The notes below the pieces were generated by a model, which saw only the letters and a program-made list of their open reading frames with translations, had not been told where the DNA came from and ran no database searches. A program made the translations under genes and the position numbers. 24,489 nucleotides of DNA from Firmicutes bacterium CAG:341. Its GTDB lineage: Bacteria; Bacillota; Clostridia; Oscillospirales; Acutalibacteraceae. This document shows, piece after piece, positions 7,400 to 14,316 of the stretch (positions within the stretch are counted from its first letter, which is position 1; each line of letters starts with the position of its first letter). The stretch spans positions 9,287 to 33,775 of the forward strand of contig FR895309.1 in the NCBI GenBank assembly GCA_000434995.1, in the 5' to 3' direction.

Positions 7400-8437
7400 T
7401 TATTTTACTTTAACAGTTTTTGTTTTAGACCAAGCACCGTATATCTTCTTTCCGGAAGATTTTTTATATGCACGAATTCTTACATAATACTTTTTCTTTG
7501 ATTTAAGCTTGGAAATAGTTTTTGAAGTAGTGCTTTTCTTGCTTATTGTTACTGTTTTAGTTGATTTTTTAGCATATTTTTTTGATGTTGAATATTGGAT
7601 TTGATAGCCTGTTACGGTTTTATCCTTTTTCCATTTAACAGTCATTTTCTTTTTCTTTGTGCTTTTAAGCGAAGAAAGTGTTTCCTTTTTCGGCTTAATG
7701 GTGAGTTTGATTATCGCAGTACCTGAGTAATTGCCTTTAAATTTAACTGTAAGAGTTAAATATCCCGGCTTGGTATTGTTTTTATAACTTACGGTGTAAT
7801 TTGACGGAGAAACAACATTTCCCATTCTGTCATAAACCTTAACTGAAGTAGTTTTCTTTTTCTTATTATATGTGAAAGATTTAGTCTTGGCTTTTACGCT
7901 TGATACAGCAGGAAAGCTGGCGTTTTTTATGTATTCCGGACAATATGTGCATATGCTTTCAACATAACCGTCATAATTTTGTGCGCTGTCATATTGGTCA
8001 TAATGAGCAGGATATGATTTATATAAGCTGAAATCGTGATTATGATTTCTTACACTTACTACATTTGAAAAAGACACAGATGCCGATTCAAGCACATAGT
8101 AATATGTTTTACCGGCTTCAAGTGTAGCGGCACAAATAAGATTTGGGTTATTATCATTAAGCACGGTGTTATATGTTTCACCGCTGAAATCTTCTATCGA
8201 CGCCATAATATTACCGCCATAGCTTTGATTAAAGCAATAAAATTCAAATGAGCCGGTATAAGACGGAGTAAATTCAACATATGCTTTATTTCCCAAGTCG
8301 CCCCAAACTGCGGCGCTTGAATTCAAATAGATTTCCTGCGCAGTCTTTTTAGTATTTGCAAATGCGTTTATTGAACCTACCGATAAGCAGCTGATTGCAA
8401 GAAGCAAGCTTAAAAATATCGAAAATGTTTTTTTCAT
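7400..8437 (-). CDS. Secreted protein with PPC-like, Ig-like and fibronectin type III-like domains
   Basis: A 345-residue exported protein of unknown function. A signal peptide (about 1-27, ending AFA) is followed by a beta-rich region (about 30-110; AYVEFTPSYTGSFEFY, then LEAGKTYYYVLES) that resembles bacterial pre-peptidase C-terminal domains. Next comes a short HNHDF...CTYC segment (about 113-145), a Lys-rich Ig-like domain (about 150-225; YTVSYKNNTKPG, FKGNYSGTAIIKLTIKPK), and a C-terminal Fn3-like domain (about 230-345; GYQIQYSTSKKY, YYVRIRAYK). No sortase motif, choline- or S-layer-binding repeat, or catalytic domain is seen, so how it stays at the surface is unclear. The very basic C-terminal half could bind acidic wall or glycan polymers. 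A CGGAGG site precedes the ATG. It sits between the symporter and uxuA, but its own role there is unknown. Confidence 0.8.
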   Translation of the reverse strand: MKKTFSIFLSLLLAISCLSVGSINAFANTKKTAQEIYLNSSAAVWGDLGNKAYVEFTPSYTGSFEFYCFNQSYGGNIMASIEDFSGETYNTVLNDNNPNLICAATLEAGKTYYYVLESASVSFSNVVSVRNHNHDFSLYKSYPAHYDQYDSAQNYDGYVESICTYCPEYIKNASFPAVSSVKAKTKSFTYNKKKKTTSVKVYDRMGNVVSPSNYTVSYKNNTKPGYLTLTVKFKGNYSGTAIIKLTIKPKKETLSSLKSTKKKKMTVKWKKDKTVTGYQIQYSTSKKYAKKSTKTVTISKKSTTSKTISKLKSKKKYYVRIRAYKKSSGKKIYGAWSKTKTVKVK

Positions 8438-8475
8438 TTCTATACCTCCGAAACATTGATATATTTATTTTAACG

Positions 8476-8503
8476 AAAACAGCCCTAAAATAAGGGCTGT
8501 TTT
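8476..8503 (-). terminator. Intrinsic terminator after the GPH symporter gene
   Basis: AAAACAGCCCT (8476-8486) and AGGGCTGTTTT (8493-8503) form a perfect 11-bp stem with a 6-nt loop. The T-run on the minus strand is short (TTTT, partly in the stem), so termination may be incomplete and the structure may work in both directions. Confidence 0.7.
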
Positions 8504-8520
8504 AGACTGTCAATATTAAA

Positions 8521-10011
8521 TTATGCGCTTTCCTTTTCTGCTTTTTCTTTTTCACGGCGAGCCATAATTTCTTTAATCATCATTCTGTGGCCATCACCTG
8601 TAATATTATAAAAATGCATAGGAATAAGCATAAGCAGGTAACCCACAATAGGAAATACGGTGGTCATAAGGAAAAGACCTAAAAGAGTTGAATGATTTTG
8701 AACAGTGGAAACATCGGTTGTATGCTCAACATAACCTGTTCTTGCAAGTACCTGAAGGCAGATGAAAGATGAAAGTGTACCTTCAAGCTTACCTGTAAAT
8801 GACATAATTGAAAGCATTGTACCCTCAACACGCTTGCCTGATTTCCATTCAACATAATCAACTGTTTCGGCTTCCATTTCCTTTTGCATAAGGTTTTTAA
8901 ATTCAAGCGGGAATGTAACAAGCATTGAAAATGCAAGTACAATTACACCGGTTAAGGTTGAAACAGGCTGATTTGCAGGCTTGTTCATAATTCCGTTGTA
9001 TGTTAAAAGGGCAAAAAGTCCGTTTAAAACTATACCTAAAACACAGCACACCTGATAGAATTTTTTACTATCGCTTTTAGCACCCAAGCGTTCAACAATA
9101 ATAGGAACAAGCAAACCTGCCAAAACAGAACCCGGTGCTTTCATAATATCGAGAAGTCCGTTATATTTAGCATTGAAAAGTGAATCGTATGCAAAATAGA
9201 ATGAGCATTGCTCGGATACCTTAATAATTACAAAAAAGATGTTACAAAGGAAAAGCATTAAAAGCGGCCTGTTTGTTAAAAGCAAGTGGATACATTCATT
9301 AAGTGACGGTGTTTCCTCGCTATGCTCCATTCTTTCATGGCAGTTTGAAAATGTAAAGCGGGTAAACACAATAATAAACACTGCCGAAAAAACAGCCGCA
9401 ACCAAATATGCTTTATCAAGATTTGAATTAAAATACGGTAACCAAGCGGCAAAAGCAACCAAAGCTGCCGGAATAGCACCGATTATCATACGCCCGATAG
9501 ACGCAATACCGTAAAGCTTCGTTCGTTCAGTACCGTTGGGGGTCATTGAAAACGCAAGCGCGCCCATAGGAACATCAAATGCGGTATATGTAACATCAAG
9601 GCCGACAAAAGCAAAAACAGTCAATGCCATCTTCATTCCATATGACAGGTTGTCATTACCGACGAAGAATAAAATCATAAACAGTGACACAAGATAAGGT
9701 GCAAATTTGATATAGCCCCTCATTTTGCCCCAGCGTGAACGGGTTTTATCAACAATAACACCCATTATCGGGTCGTTAATCGCATCAAAAATACCGCAAT
9801 AAAGCCTGATATTACTTGCGTGCCTTGCTTTGATATGAAGCACATCGGTAATAAAGAAATTGACATATTTTGAAGCTGTCATACTTGTACTCATACCCTG
9901 AGCACCACGGCCCATTGCATAAGACAAAGCTTCCTTCCAGGTAAGATATGTCGGCTCGCCTACATCTTTTTTAACAATTTTGCTGTTCAAAAAAGATTTA
10001 ACCTTTCCCAT
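8521..10011 (-). CDS. GPH-family (glycoside-pentoside-hexuronide:cation) symporter
   Basis: A 496-residue polytopic inner membrane transporter of the major facilitator superfamily with about 12 hydrophobic segments. The loop between helices 2 and 3 carries the family signature DAINDPIMGVIVDKTRSRWGKMRGY. The N-terminal YLTWKEALSYAMGRGAQGM is also typical. GPH members import sugars or uronides with Na+ or H+. With uxuA-uxuB and a GH30 glycosidase downstream on the same strand, a glucuronide or uronate-bearing oligosaccharide is a reasonable but unproven substrate. An ATG 18 bp upstream exists, but the GAGGTG site is placed correctly for the ATG at 10011 and would lie inside the longer reading frame. 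Confidence 0.9.
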   Translation of the reverse strand: MGKVKSFLNSKIVKKDVGEPTYLTWKEALSYAMGRGAQGMSTSMTASKYVNFFITDVLHIKARHASNIRLYCGIFDAINDPIMGVIVDKTRSRWGKMRGYIKFAPYLVSLFMILFFVGNDNLSYGMKMALTVFAFVGLDVTYTAFDVPMGALAFSMTPNGTERTKLYGIASIGRMIIGAIPAALVAFAAWLPYFNSNLDKAYLVAAVFSAVFIIVFTRFTFSNCHERMEHSEETPSLNECIHLLLTNRPLLMLFLCNIFFVIIKVSEQCSFYFAYDSLFNAKYNGLLDIMKAPGSVLAGLLVPIIVERLGAKSDSKKFYQVCCVLGIVLNGLFALLTYNGIMNKPANQPVSTLTGVIVLAFSMLVTFPLEFKNLMQKEMEAETVDYVEWKSGKRVEGTMLSIMSFTGKLEGTLSSFICLQVLARTGYVEHTTDVSTVQNHSTLLGLFLMTTVFPIVGYLLMLIPMHFYNITGDGHRMMIKEIMARREKEKAEKESA

Positions 10012-10046
10012 AGGAGCACCTCGGTTCATAAATTAGTAACATAAAG

Positions 10047-10074
10047 AGTATATCACAAATCAAGAAAGTGTAAA
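10047..10074 (-). promoter_or_regulatory. Promoter of the GPH symporter gene
   Basis: On the minus strand TTTACA (10074-10069), a 16-bp spacer and TATACT (10052-10047) lie about 35 bp before the start codon. It is the best promoter match upstream of the minus-strand catabolic group. Confidence 0.6.
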
Positions 10075-10271
10075 TAGACTTTACAAAAATTTAATAAATA
10101 CTTGATGTGTTTATAATACGACTGACTGCTTATCATCAATTCATATGCAAGGAAAATTGTACTTTCAAGTTCGTAATCAAAAATGTGTTTTTCGGTTTAA
10201 CGGCATTTATTCATCCCTTTTTGTACTGTCTGCACATCAGGGGCAGTTCACCTTTTCAATCAGTTTTATAG
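10075..10271. other. Intergenic stretch between divergent symporter and thyA promoters
   Basis: With the two flanking promoters, about 320 bp separate the divergent start codons. I see no plausible gene, no riboswitch that I recognise and no strong hairpin in the middle. Upstream operators for either gene could lie here, but none is identifiable by eye. Confidence 0.5.
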
Positions 10272-10300
10272 TTGAAAAGAATGTCGCTTTATGTTAAAAT
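10272..10300 (+). promoter_or_regulatory. Promoter of thyA-folA
   Basis: TTGAAA (10272-10277), a 17-bp spacer and TAAAAT (10295-10300) precede the thyA ATG by about 31 bp. Confidence 0.65.
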
Positions 10301-10331
10301 ACCGTTAGTTTATTTTGAAAGGGATATAATT

Positions 10332-11234
10332 ATGTCACAATGGGATAAAGATTATTTGGGCTTATGCCGAAAAATACTTGAAGAGGGAACTGAAGTTGTT
10401 AACAGAACGGGAACTAACACAATCAAAGTACCGTCACATCATTTTCATTTTGATTTATCACAGGAATTCCCTATTCTTACCACAAAGCAATTATTTATCC
10501 GCCAGGCAGTGCTTGAAATGATGTGGATATATCAGGCACAGTCAAACGATGTTCGCTGGTTACAGGAACGCGATGTTAAAATTTGGAATGAATGGGAAAT
10601 TGACGAAAAAGGATATTGGAACGCCACCCAAATGCTGCCGGATGAAAACGGAAAACTTGTTAAAACAGAAGTTCACAAATTCTTTGGCAAAGAGTGGGCG
10701 CACACAATCGGCACAGCTTACGGTTACATTGTAAATAAATTCCAAATGACTCAAAATCTTATTGACAAAATAAAAAATCACCCGGAAGACAGGCGAATGG
10801 TAATGACTTTATGGCAAAACGATTACCTTGATACAGCGGTACTTCCGAGCTGTGTATGGTCAAGCGAATGGGATGTTACCAACGGAAAGCTTAACTGCTG
10901 GGTACATCAGCGTTCTTGTGATGTTCCGCTTGGTTTACCATTTAATGTTACGCAATATGCAACACTTCTTTGTATGCTTGCGCAGGTTTGCGGTTTAAAG
11001 CCGGGTACAATTGATTGGAGCATTAAGGACGCACACATCTATGTAAACCAGATTGACGGAATTAAAGAGCAGTTAAAGAGGTTTGACGAGCAGGGCGATT
11101 TGCCTGCACCGAAGCTTTGGCTTAATCCGGAAGTTGATGATTTCTTTAAATTTGATTCATCAAGAGACTGCAAAGATGTTAAACTTATTGATTATAAACA
11201 TTTAGGCAAAATTTCATTCCCTATTTCACAGTAA
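10332..11234 (+). CDS. thyA: Thymidylate synthase (ThyA type)
   Basis: A 300-residue cytoplasmic enzyme that methylates dUMP to dTMP using methylenetetrahydrofolate, leaving dihydrofolate. Family motifs are present: the phosphate-binding NRTGT near the N-terminus (24-28), DRRMVMTLW (153-161), the catalytic C174 in LPSCVW, QRSCDVPLGLPFN (193-205) and DAHIYVNQ (233-240). The residue after the catalytic Cys is Val, where most ThyA proteins have His. The start is the ATG behind AAAGGGA. A frame open 60 bp further upstream would run across the promoter. The gene ends 13 bp before folA, which recycles the dihydrofolate it makes. Confidence 0.95.
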   Translation: MSQWDKDYLGLCRKILEEGTEVVNRTGTNTIKVPSHHFHFDLSQEFPILTTKQLFIRQAVLEMMWIYQAQSNDVRWLQERDVKIWNEWEIDEKGYWNATQMLPDENGKLVKTEVHKFFGKEWAHTIGTAYGYIVNKFQMTQNLIDKIKNHPEDRRMVMTLWQNDYLDTAVLPSCVWSSEWDVTNGKLNCWVHQRSCDVPLGLPFNVTQYATLLCMLAQVCGLKPGTIDWSIKDAHIYVNQIDGIKEQLKRFDEQGDLPAPKLWLNPEVDDFFKFDSSRDCKDVKLIDYKHLGKISFPISQ

Positions 11235-11247
11235 GCAGGAGAAAATT

Positions 11248-11724
11248 ATGGCAATTTGTATGATAGCCGCAGTAGGCAAAAATCTTGAACTCGGCAAAGG
11301 AAACGACCTGATTTGGCATTTTAAAGACGATATGGCATTCTTTAAAGAAACCACAATGGGCAGCAGTGTAATTATGGGCAGAAAAACATTTGAATCACTG
11401 CCGAAAGCTTTGCCAAGGCGAAAAAACATAGTTATCACCACAAGAAAAGATTATAAAGCCGAGGGTGCGACGGTGGTTAACTCTATTGAAAATGCATTAA
11501 AGGAAGTTGACAGCGACAATGCATTTATAATCGGCGGCGGTGACATTTACAAGCAGTTTTTGCCAATGGCAGACAAGCTGTATTTAACCGAAATTGAAGC
11601 TGAATGTGACGACGCGCAGGTATTTTTCCCTGCATTTAATAAAGATGAATACGATAAAGAACTTCTTGCAAGCTATTATGATAAAGGAATTCATTTTTCC
11701 CACATCTGCTATACTAAAAAATGA
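11248..11724 (+). CDS. folA: Dihydrofolate reductase
   Basis: A 158-residue enzyme that reduces dihydrofolate to tetrahydrofolate with NADPH. It has the usual order of motifs: MIAAVGKNLELGKGNDLIW at the N-terminus, W23 and the acidic D28 of the substrate pocket, VIMGRKTFESLP (41-52), LPRRKNIVITT (55-65) and IIGGGDIYKQFL, the NADPH-binding glycine turn. The length matches chromosomal DHFR. AGGAGA precedes the ATG. It follows thyA by 13 bp and is closed by a strong terminator, so thyA-folA is a two-gene operon in which the second product regenerates the cofactor consumed by the first. Confidence 0.96.
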   Translation: MAICMIAAVGKNLELGKGNDLIWHFKDDMAFFKETTMGSSVIMGRKTFESLPKALPRRKNIVITTRKDYKAEGATVVNSIENALKEVDSDNAFIIGGGDIYKQFLPMADKLYLTEIEAECDDAQVFFPAFNKDEYDKELLASYYDKGIHFSHICYTKK

Positions 11725-11733
11725 TATAAAAGC

Positions 11734-11761
11734 AAAAGACCGTCACCCGACGGTCTTTTTT
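11734..11761. terminator. Strong intrinsic terminator after folA
   Basis: AAAAGACCGTC (11734-11744) and GACGGTCTTTT (11749-11759) form a perfect 11-bp stem with a 4-nt ACCC loop and a T-run on the + strand. The minus strand also ends in TTTT, so it probably closes the opposing operon that ends at 11776. Confidence 0.9.
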
Positions 11762-11775
11762 ATTCCCATTTGTAA

Positions 11776-11997
11776 TTATTTATTAACGCACTTGAGCAAA
11801 ATTATGTATATAACAGTCAAAACAGCGATTACTGCCACGCTTAATATTGCACCATACGCAATCAGCATCCATAAAGGAACAGCGGTAAGTATATCATAAT
11901 AAATTTTTGAAATCCATACTGCATAGCATACAAAGCAAATAATCGCTATACCTACAAGATAGGGATAACATTTTATAAAAGCTTTAATAAAAATCAT
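11776..11997 (-). CDS. Small two-helix membrane protein, ECF-linked operon
   Basis: A 73-residue protein made almost entirely of two hydrophobic helices (about 12-34 and 40-67) with short Lys-containing ends. I do not recognise a family. It starts 2 bp after the stop of the secreted NlpC/P60-like protein, with a weak GGTGAT site in the end of that gene, which suggests translational coupling. It is the last gene before the terminator shared with folA. Its size and place would fit a membrane partner, an immunity protein or a helper for the exported proteins ahead of it, but none of these is shown by the sequence. Confidence 0.65.
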   Translation of the reverse strand: MIFIKAFIKCYPYLVGIAIICFVCYAVWISKIYYDILTAVPLWMLIAYGAILSVAVIAVLTVIYIILLKCVNK

Positions 11998-11999
11998 AA

Positions 12000-12650
12000 T
12001 TAATCACCACTTGCTTTTGCACCTGTTTTATCATATACTATTCCGTCTTTGGTATGTCTTGCAATATTATTTATACTTTTTTTAGGAATTGTAACCTTTG
12101 TGCTATATCCATTAACTTTTTTTATACTGTCAGCCAACGCTTTGGGGTTACTTCCAGAAAGTTTACAACCTGTATTAACCGAATTCCAAACAGTTTTTGC
12201 GAAATAGCTGCAATTTTTCGTCAAACTCCAAGAATCATGAGCATTTATCGTATCTCTCAATGTTGCTACTTGACTACCTGTCAAACCTGTCGTCAGGCTA
12301 TAACATGTGCCATTCATTCCAGTGTATCCTTCAATGTTATACCAAATTCCATTGTGATTTTTTCTATTTGAATAAGTACCGATTGTGATACTCTCGCCAA
12401 CAGGCACTGTCATATGTCCGATTTTGAAAGTTGAAACGCCTATATTTTCAACTATTAAAAACGAATGTCCTAAAATACCGGAACTAGCCTTCGAGCTATT
12501 TGATGCATTTGGACAAGACACAATTTTTAATGTCGCACAAAATGAAATTGTTGGTTGCACTTTTTCGCTAGCATATGCATATGTACTAAAAGAACAAACA
12601 AAAATAACTGATAATATAACAACAAATATTCTTTTTATGATTTTTTTCAT
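12000..12650 (-). CDS. Secreted permuted NlpC/P60-like (papain-fold) protein
   Basis: A 216-residue exported protein with a signal peptide (about 1-28, ending YAYAS). The mature part carries GHSFLIVEN (H62) and later NCSYFAKTVWN (C147). The order His then Asn-Cys, about 85 residues apart, is that of the circularly permuted NlpC/P60 fold (YiiX/DUF4105-like), whose members cleave or transfer acyl and peptide bonds. The segment LTGSQVATLRDTI just before the Cys also fits. Further cysteines (C38, C46, C116, C162) could form disulfides outside the cell. A strong AAGGAGA site precedes the ATG. It is the middle gene of a three-gene operon that appears to be transcribed by the adjacent ECF sigma factor. 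The substrate is unknown; peptidoglycan or lipids are possible. Confidence 0.7.
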   Translation of the reverse strand: MKKIIKRIFVVILSVIFVCSFSTYAYASEKVQPTISFCATLKIVSCPNASNSSKASSGILGHSFLIVENIGVSTFKIGHMTVPVGESITIGTYSNRKNHNGIWYNIEGYTGMNGTCYSLTTGLTGSQVATLRDTINAHDSWSLTKNCSYFAKTVWNSVNTGCKLSGSNPKALADSIKKVNGYSTKVTIPKKSINNIARHTKDGIVYDKTGAKASGD

Positions 12651-12663
12651 AACTTTCTCCTTA

Positions 12664-13062
12664 TCAATACTGATAAACTATTTCTTTTTCCGAGCCAGCA
12701 GTAAATGTAGCTTTTATTCTATATTTGCAAAGCCGATTAATGTTTCTTGTTTCCAGCAAGTCGAGCTTCAAGCCATTTCCGCTTTTCGTCCAAGTTTCAA
12801 CAGTTTCATATCCGTCTGACTTTTTCTTTTGCAACTCCAATTTTATTTTCAAGGTCGTCGATTTTTTAGCAAATAAACTTGCTTTGCAAGTTGCCTTTAT
12901 CCCCGATATAGTTAAATTAACATCTCTGCTGTTTATTTCAGCATAACATATACTGATACTGTCATTTATGTCGGCATTTGCAACTATACAGCTTGAAAAC
13001 ATTAACAAAACAGAAAATACAATTGCAAAAATCTGTTTTATCCTTGTACTTTGTGTAGGCAT
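12664..13062 (-). CDS. Small secreted protein of unknown function, first gene of ECF-controlled operon
   Basis: A 132-residue protein with a clear signal peptide (about 1-31, ending VANA). The ~100-residue mature part has alternating polar and hydrophobic residues that suggest a single beta-sandwich (LTISGIKATCKASL, TTLKIKLELQKK, CKYRIKATFTAG). I know no family for it with confidence. A very strong AAAGGAGGT site precedes the ATG, and the next gene begins 13 bp after its stop. Its promoter repeats the one in front of the ECF sigma gene almost base for base, so it is probably the most directly induced product of the sigma factor. Confidence 0.75.
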   Translation of the reverse strand: MPTQSTRIKQIFAIVFSVLLMFSSCIVANADINDSISICYAEINSRDVNLTISGIKATCKASLFAKKSTTLKIKLELQKKKSDGYETVETWTKSGNGLKLDLLETRNINRLCKYRIKATFTAGSEKEIVYQY

Positions 13063-13091
13063 ATCTGCACCTCCTTTCCGATTTCAGCTTT

Positions 13092-13135
13092 CATTATACA
13101 CAATCCCTAAAAAAGGCCACTTTGTGACAAAAAAA
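13092..13135 (-). promoter_or_regulatory. ECF-type promoter of the secreted-protein operon (copy P)
   Basis: On the minus strand TTTGTCACAAA (13131-13121), then AGGGAT (13108-13103), then TATAAT (13098-13093). Every block has the same spacing as in the copy before the sigma gene, and about 37 of 44 positions agree. The likely reading is a -35 element TTGTCAC, a 15-bp spacer and a -10 element AGGGAT. An alternative is a sigma-A -10 TATAAT with a palindromic operator near -38. Confidence 0.8.
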
Positions 13136-13148
13136 TTTAAAAAATCGA

Positions 13149-13171
13149 GAATTCGGCATTTTGCCTAATTC
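13149..13171 (-). terminator. Terminator after the anti-sigma gene
   Basis: On the minus strand GAATTAGGCA (13171-13162) pairs with TGCCGAATTC (13158-13149) with one mismatch and a 3-nt loop, followed by TCGATTTTTT. It separates the sigma operon from the second ECF promoter just downstream. Confidence 0.6.
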
Positions 13172-13172
13172 A

Positions 13173-13790
13173 TTATTCTGCGTTTTGTGCAATTTTAACA
13201 AGTTCTTCCTTGCTTATATTACCATGAATATCATAAATATAATTACCATCATTATATATTATTGTTCCAACATTATTATCAGTAATATAATAAATCGCCT
13301 TTGCTCCTTTTATTGTAATATTTTCGCTTCTGCTTGTTTCGGTATCAAAAGCTATTTCAGTATCTAAGCTCATCTTATCTACATAAACATATTTATTTAA
13401 ATTTGTATAACCATACGAGTAGTTTTTATAACTATAAGTTTTTTTAAAGCCTTTTGGAATATAATTCACTTTTAAATCAGTAAGTGCAAGAACATTTTTA
13501 GTATCACCAACTCTATATTCACTATGGTTTGAGAAATTATTTAAAGTAAATTGCCTAAAGGCAGGGGAAGCAATGGCAGTAGTTGCAAGCACAAGCAAAA
13601 CAGCGGCAATAATGATAAACCTAATTGTTTTCTTTGAAAGCTTTTTAACCTTAACGCTCTGCTTGGGATATATAATTTCATTTATGGCATCAATATGCTT
13701 TTTGCTAAAATTATGCACTTCAATCTCGGAGGGCAAAGAATCAGCCCATTTTTCAGCCGACATTTTGCAAGCTTCTTCAAAATTAGTCAT
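13173..13790 (-). CDS. Anti-sigma factor-like membrane protein with DUF4367-type extracellular domain
   Basis: A 205-residue single-pass protein. The N-terminal ~50 residues are cytoplasmic and would hold the sigma factor. A membrane helix lies at about 56-75 after a KKLSKK basic patch. The extracellular part (about 90-205; LTDLKVNYIPKGF and KGAKAIYYITDNNVGTIIYNDGNYIYDIHG) matches the DUF4367 pattern found in anti-sigma proteins of Clostridia. The start is the ATG at 13790 behind GAGGAAA. It overlaps the sigma stop by 8 bases (ATGACTAA), so the two are translated in a coupled way, as expected for a sigma/anti-sigma pair. It has no zinc-binding HxxxCxxC motif, so it is not a ZAS-type anti-sigma. 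The signal it senses is unknown. Confidence 0.82.
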   Translation of the reverse strand: MTNFEEACKMSAEKWADSLPSEIEVHNFSKKHIDAINEIIYPKQSVKVKKLSKKTIRFIIIAAVLLVLATTAIASPAFRQFTLNNFSNHSEYRVGDTKNVLALTDLKVNYIPKGFKKTYSYKNYSYGYTNLNKYVYVDKMSLDTEIAFDTETSRSENITIKGAKAIYYITDNNVGTIIYNDGNYIYDIHGNISKEELVKIAQNAE

Positions 13791-14316
13791 TTGTTTCCTC
13801 CTCAAAATATTTTTTTAATTTTGCTTTGGCTCTTTCAATTTTTTTGCGCACCGATATATCCGTAACATTATAAATTTCCGCAATTTCGGTGCTCTTATAT
13901 CCGTAAACATATTTGAGATAGACATAAATTTTTTCTTCCTCGCTAAGAACATTTTCAATTGCGCAAGAAAGCTCAAAAGTTTCGATATTATCAAAATATG
14001 ATAAATTTTGAGTCATATTGTTATCATCAATATCAATGTGATTAAATTCCGTTGATTTATTATAAATATCAATCGAAAATCCCGTGACAATTGTTGCAAG
14101 ATAACCCTTGGTTTTACTTGAATTGACATCACCGATTTTTTCAAAATGCTTTGCAACATAGAAAAATGTTTCCTGAACGCACTCCTCGGCATCCTGACTG
14201 CTTTTCGTTTTTCCATACGAAATCCAATAAAGCAAATTTTTATATTTATCATACAGATTTGCGAATTTGTCTTTTTCACTTTGAGTATCAAGCAGATTTA
14301 AAAAAAGTCCTATCAT
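13783..14316 (-). CDS. ECF-type RNA polymerase sigma factor
   Basis: A 177-residue sigma factor with only regions 2 and 4. Region 2 spans about 18-90 (FANLYDKYKNLLYWIS, DAEECVQETFFYVAKHF for core and -10 binding). Region 4 spans about 118-170 (LSEEEKIYVYLKYVYGYKSTEIAEIYNVTDISVRKKIERAKAKLKKY), a clear helix-turn-helix for the -35 element. The ATG at 14316 is the last possible upstream start, because an in-frame TAA immediately precedes it. It lacks a normal ribosome-binding site and lies inside the TATAATGA end of the conserved promoter block, which points to a leaderless transcript. It is coupled to the anti-sigma gene downstream. The same promoter block stands before its own gene and the secreted-protein operon, so it most likely drives both. 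Confidence 0.9.
   Translation of the reverse strand: MIGLFLNLLDTQSEKDKFANLYDKYKNLLYWISYGKTKSSQDAEECVQETFFYVAKHFEKIGDVNSSKTKGYLATIVTGFSIDIYNKSTEFNHIDIDDNNMTQNLSYFDNIETFELSCAIENVLSEEEKIYVYLKYVYGYKSTEIAEIYNVTDISVRKKIERAKAKLKKYFEEETND

Noticed and set aside
10075..10271. A riboswitch or T-box leader upstream of thyA.
   Set aside because: No T-box sequence, no long conserved helices and no terminator/antiterminator pair were visible. The promoter at 10272-10300 leaves too short a leader.
13103..13108. Reading TATAAT in both ECF-type sites as a plain sigma-A promoter.
   Set aside because: No -35 hexamer lies 16-18 bp upstream in either copy. In the sigma operon such a start would fall inside the gene after its only start codon. 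It is kept as an alternative in the entry but is not preferred.
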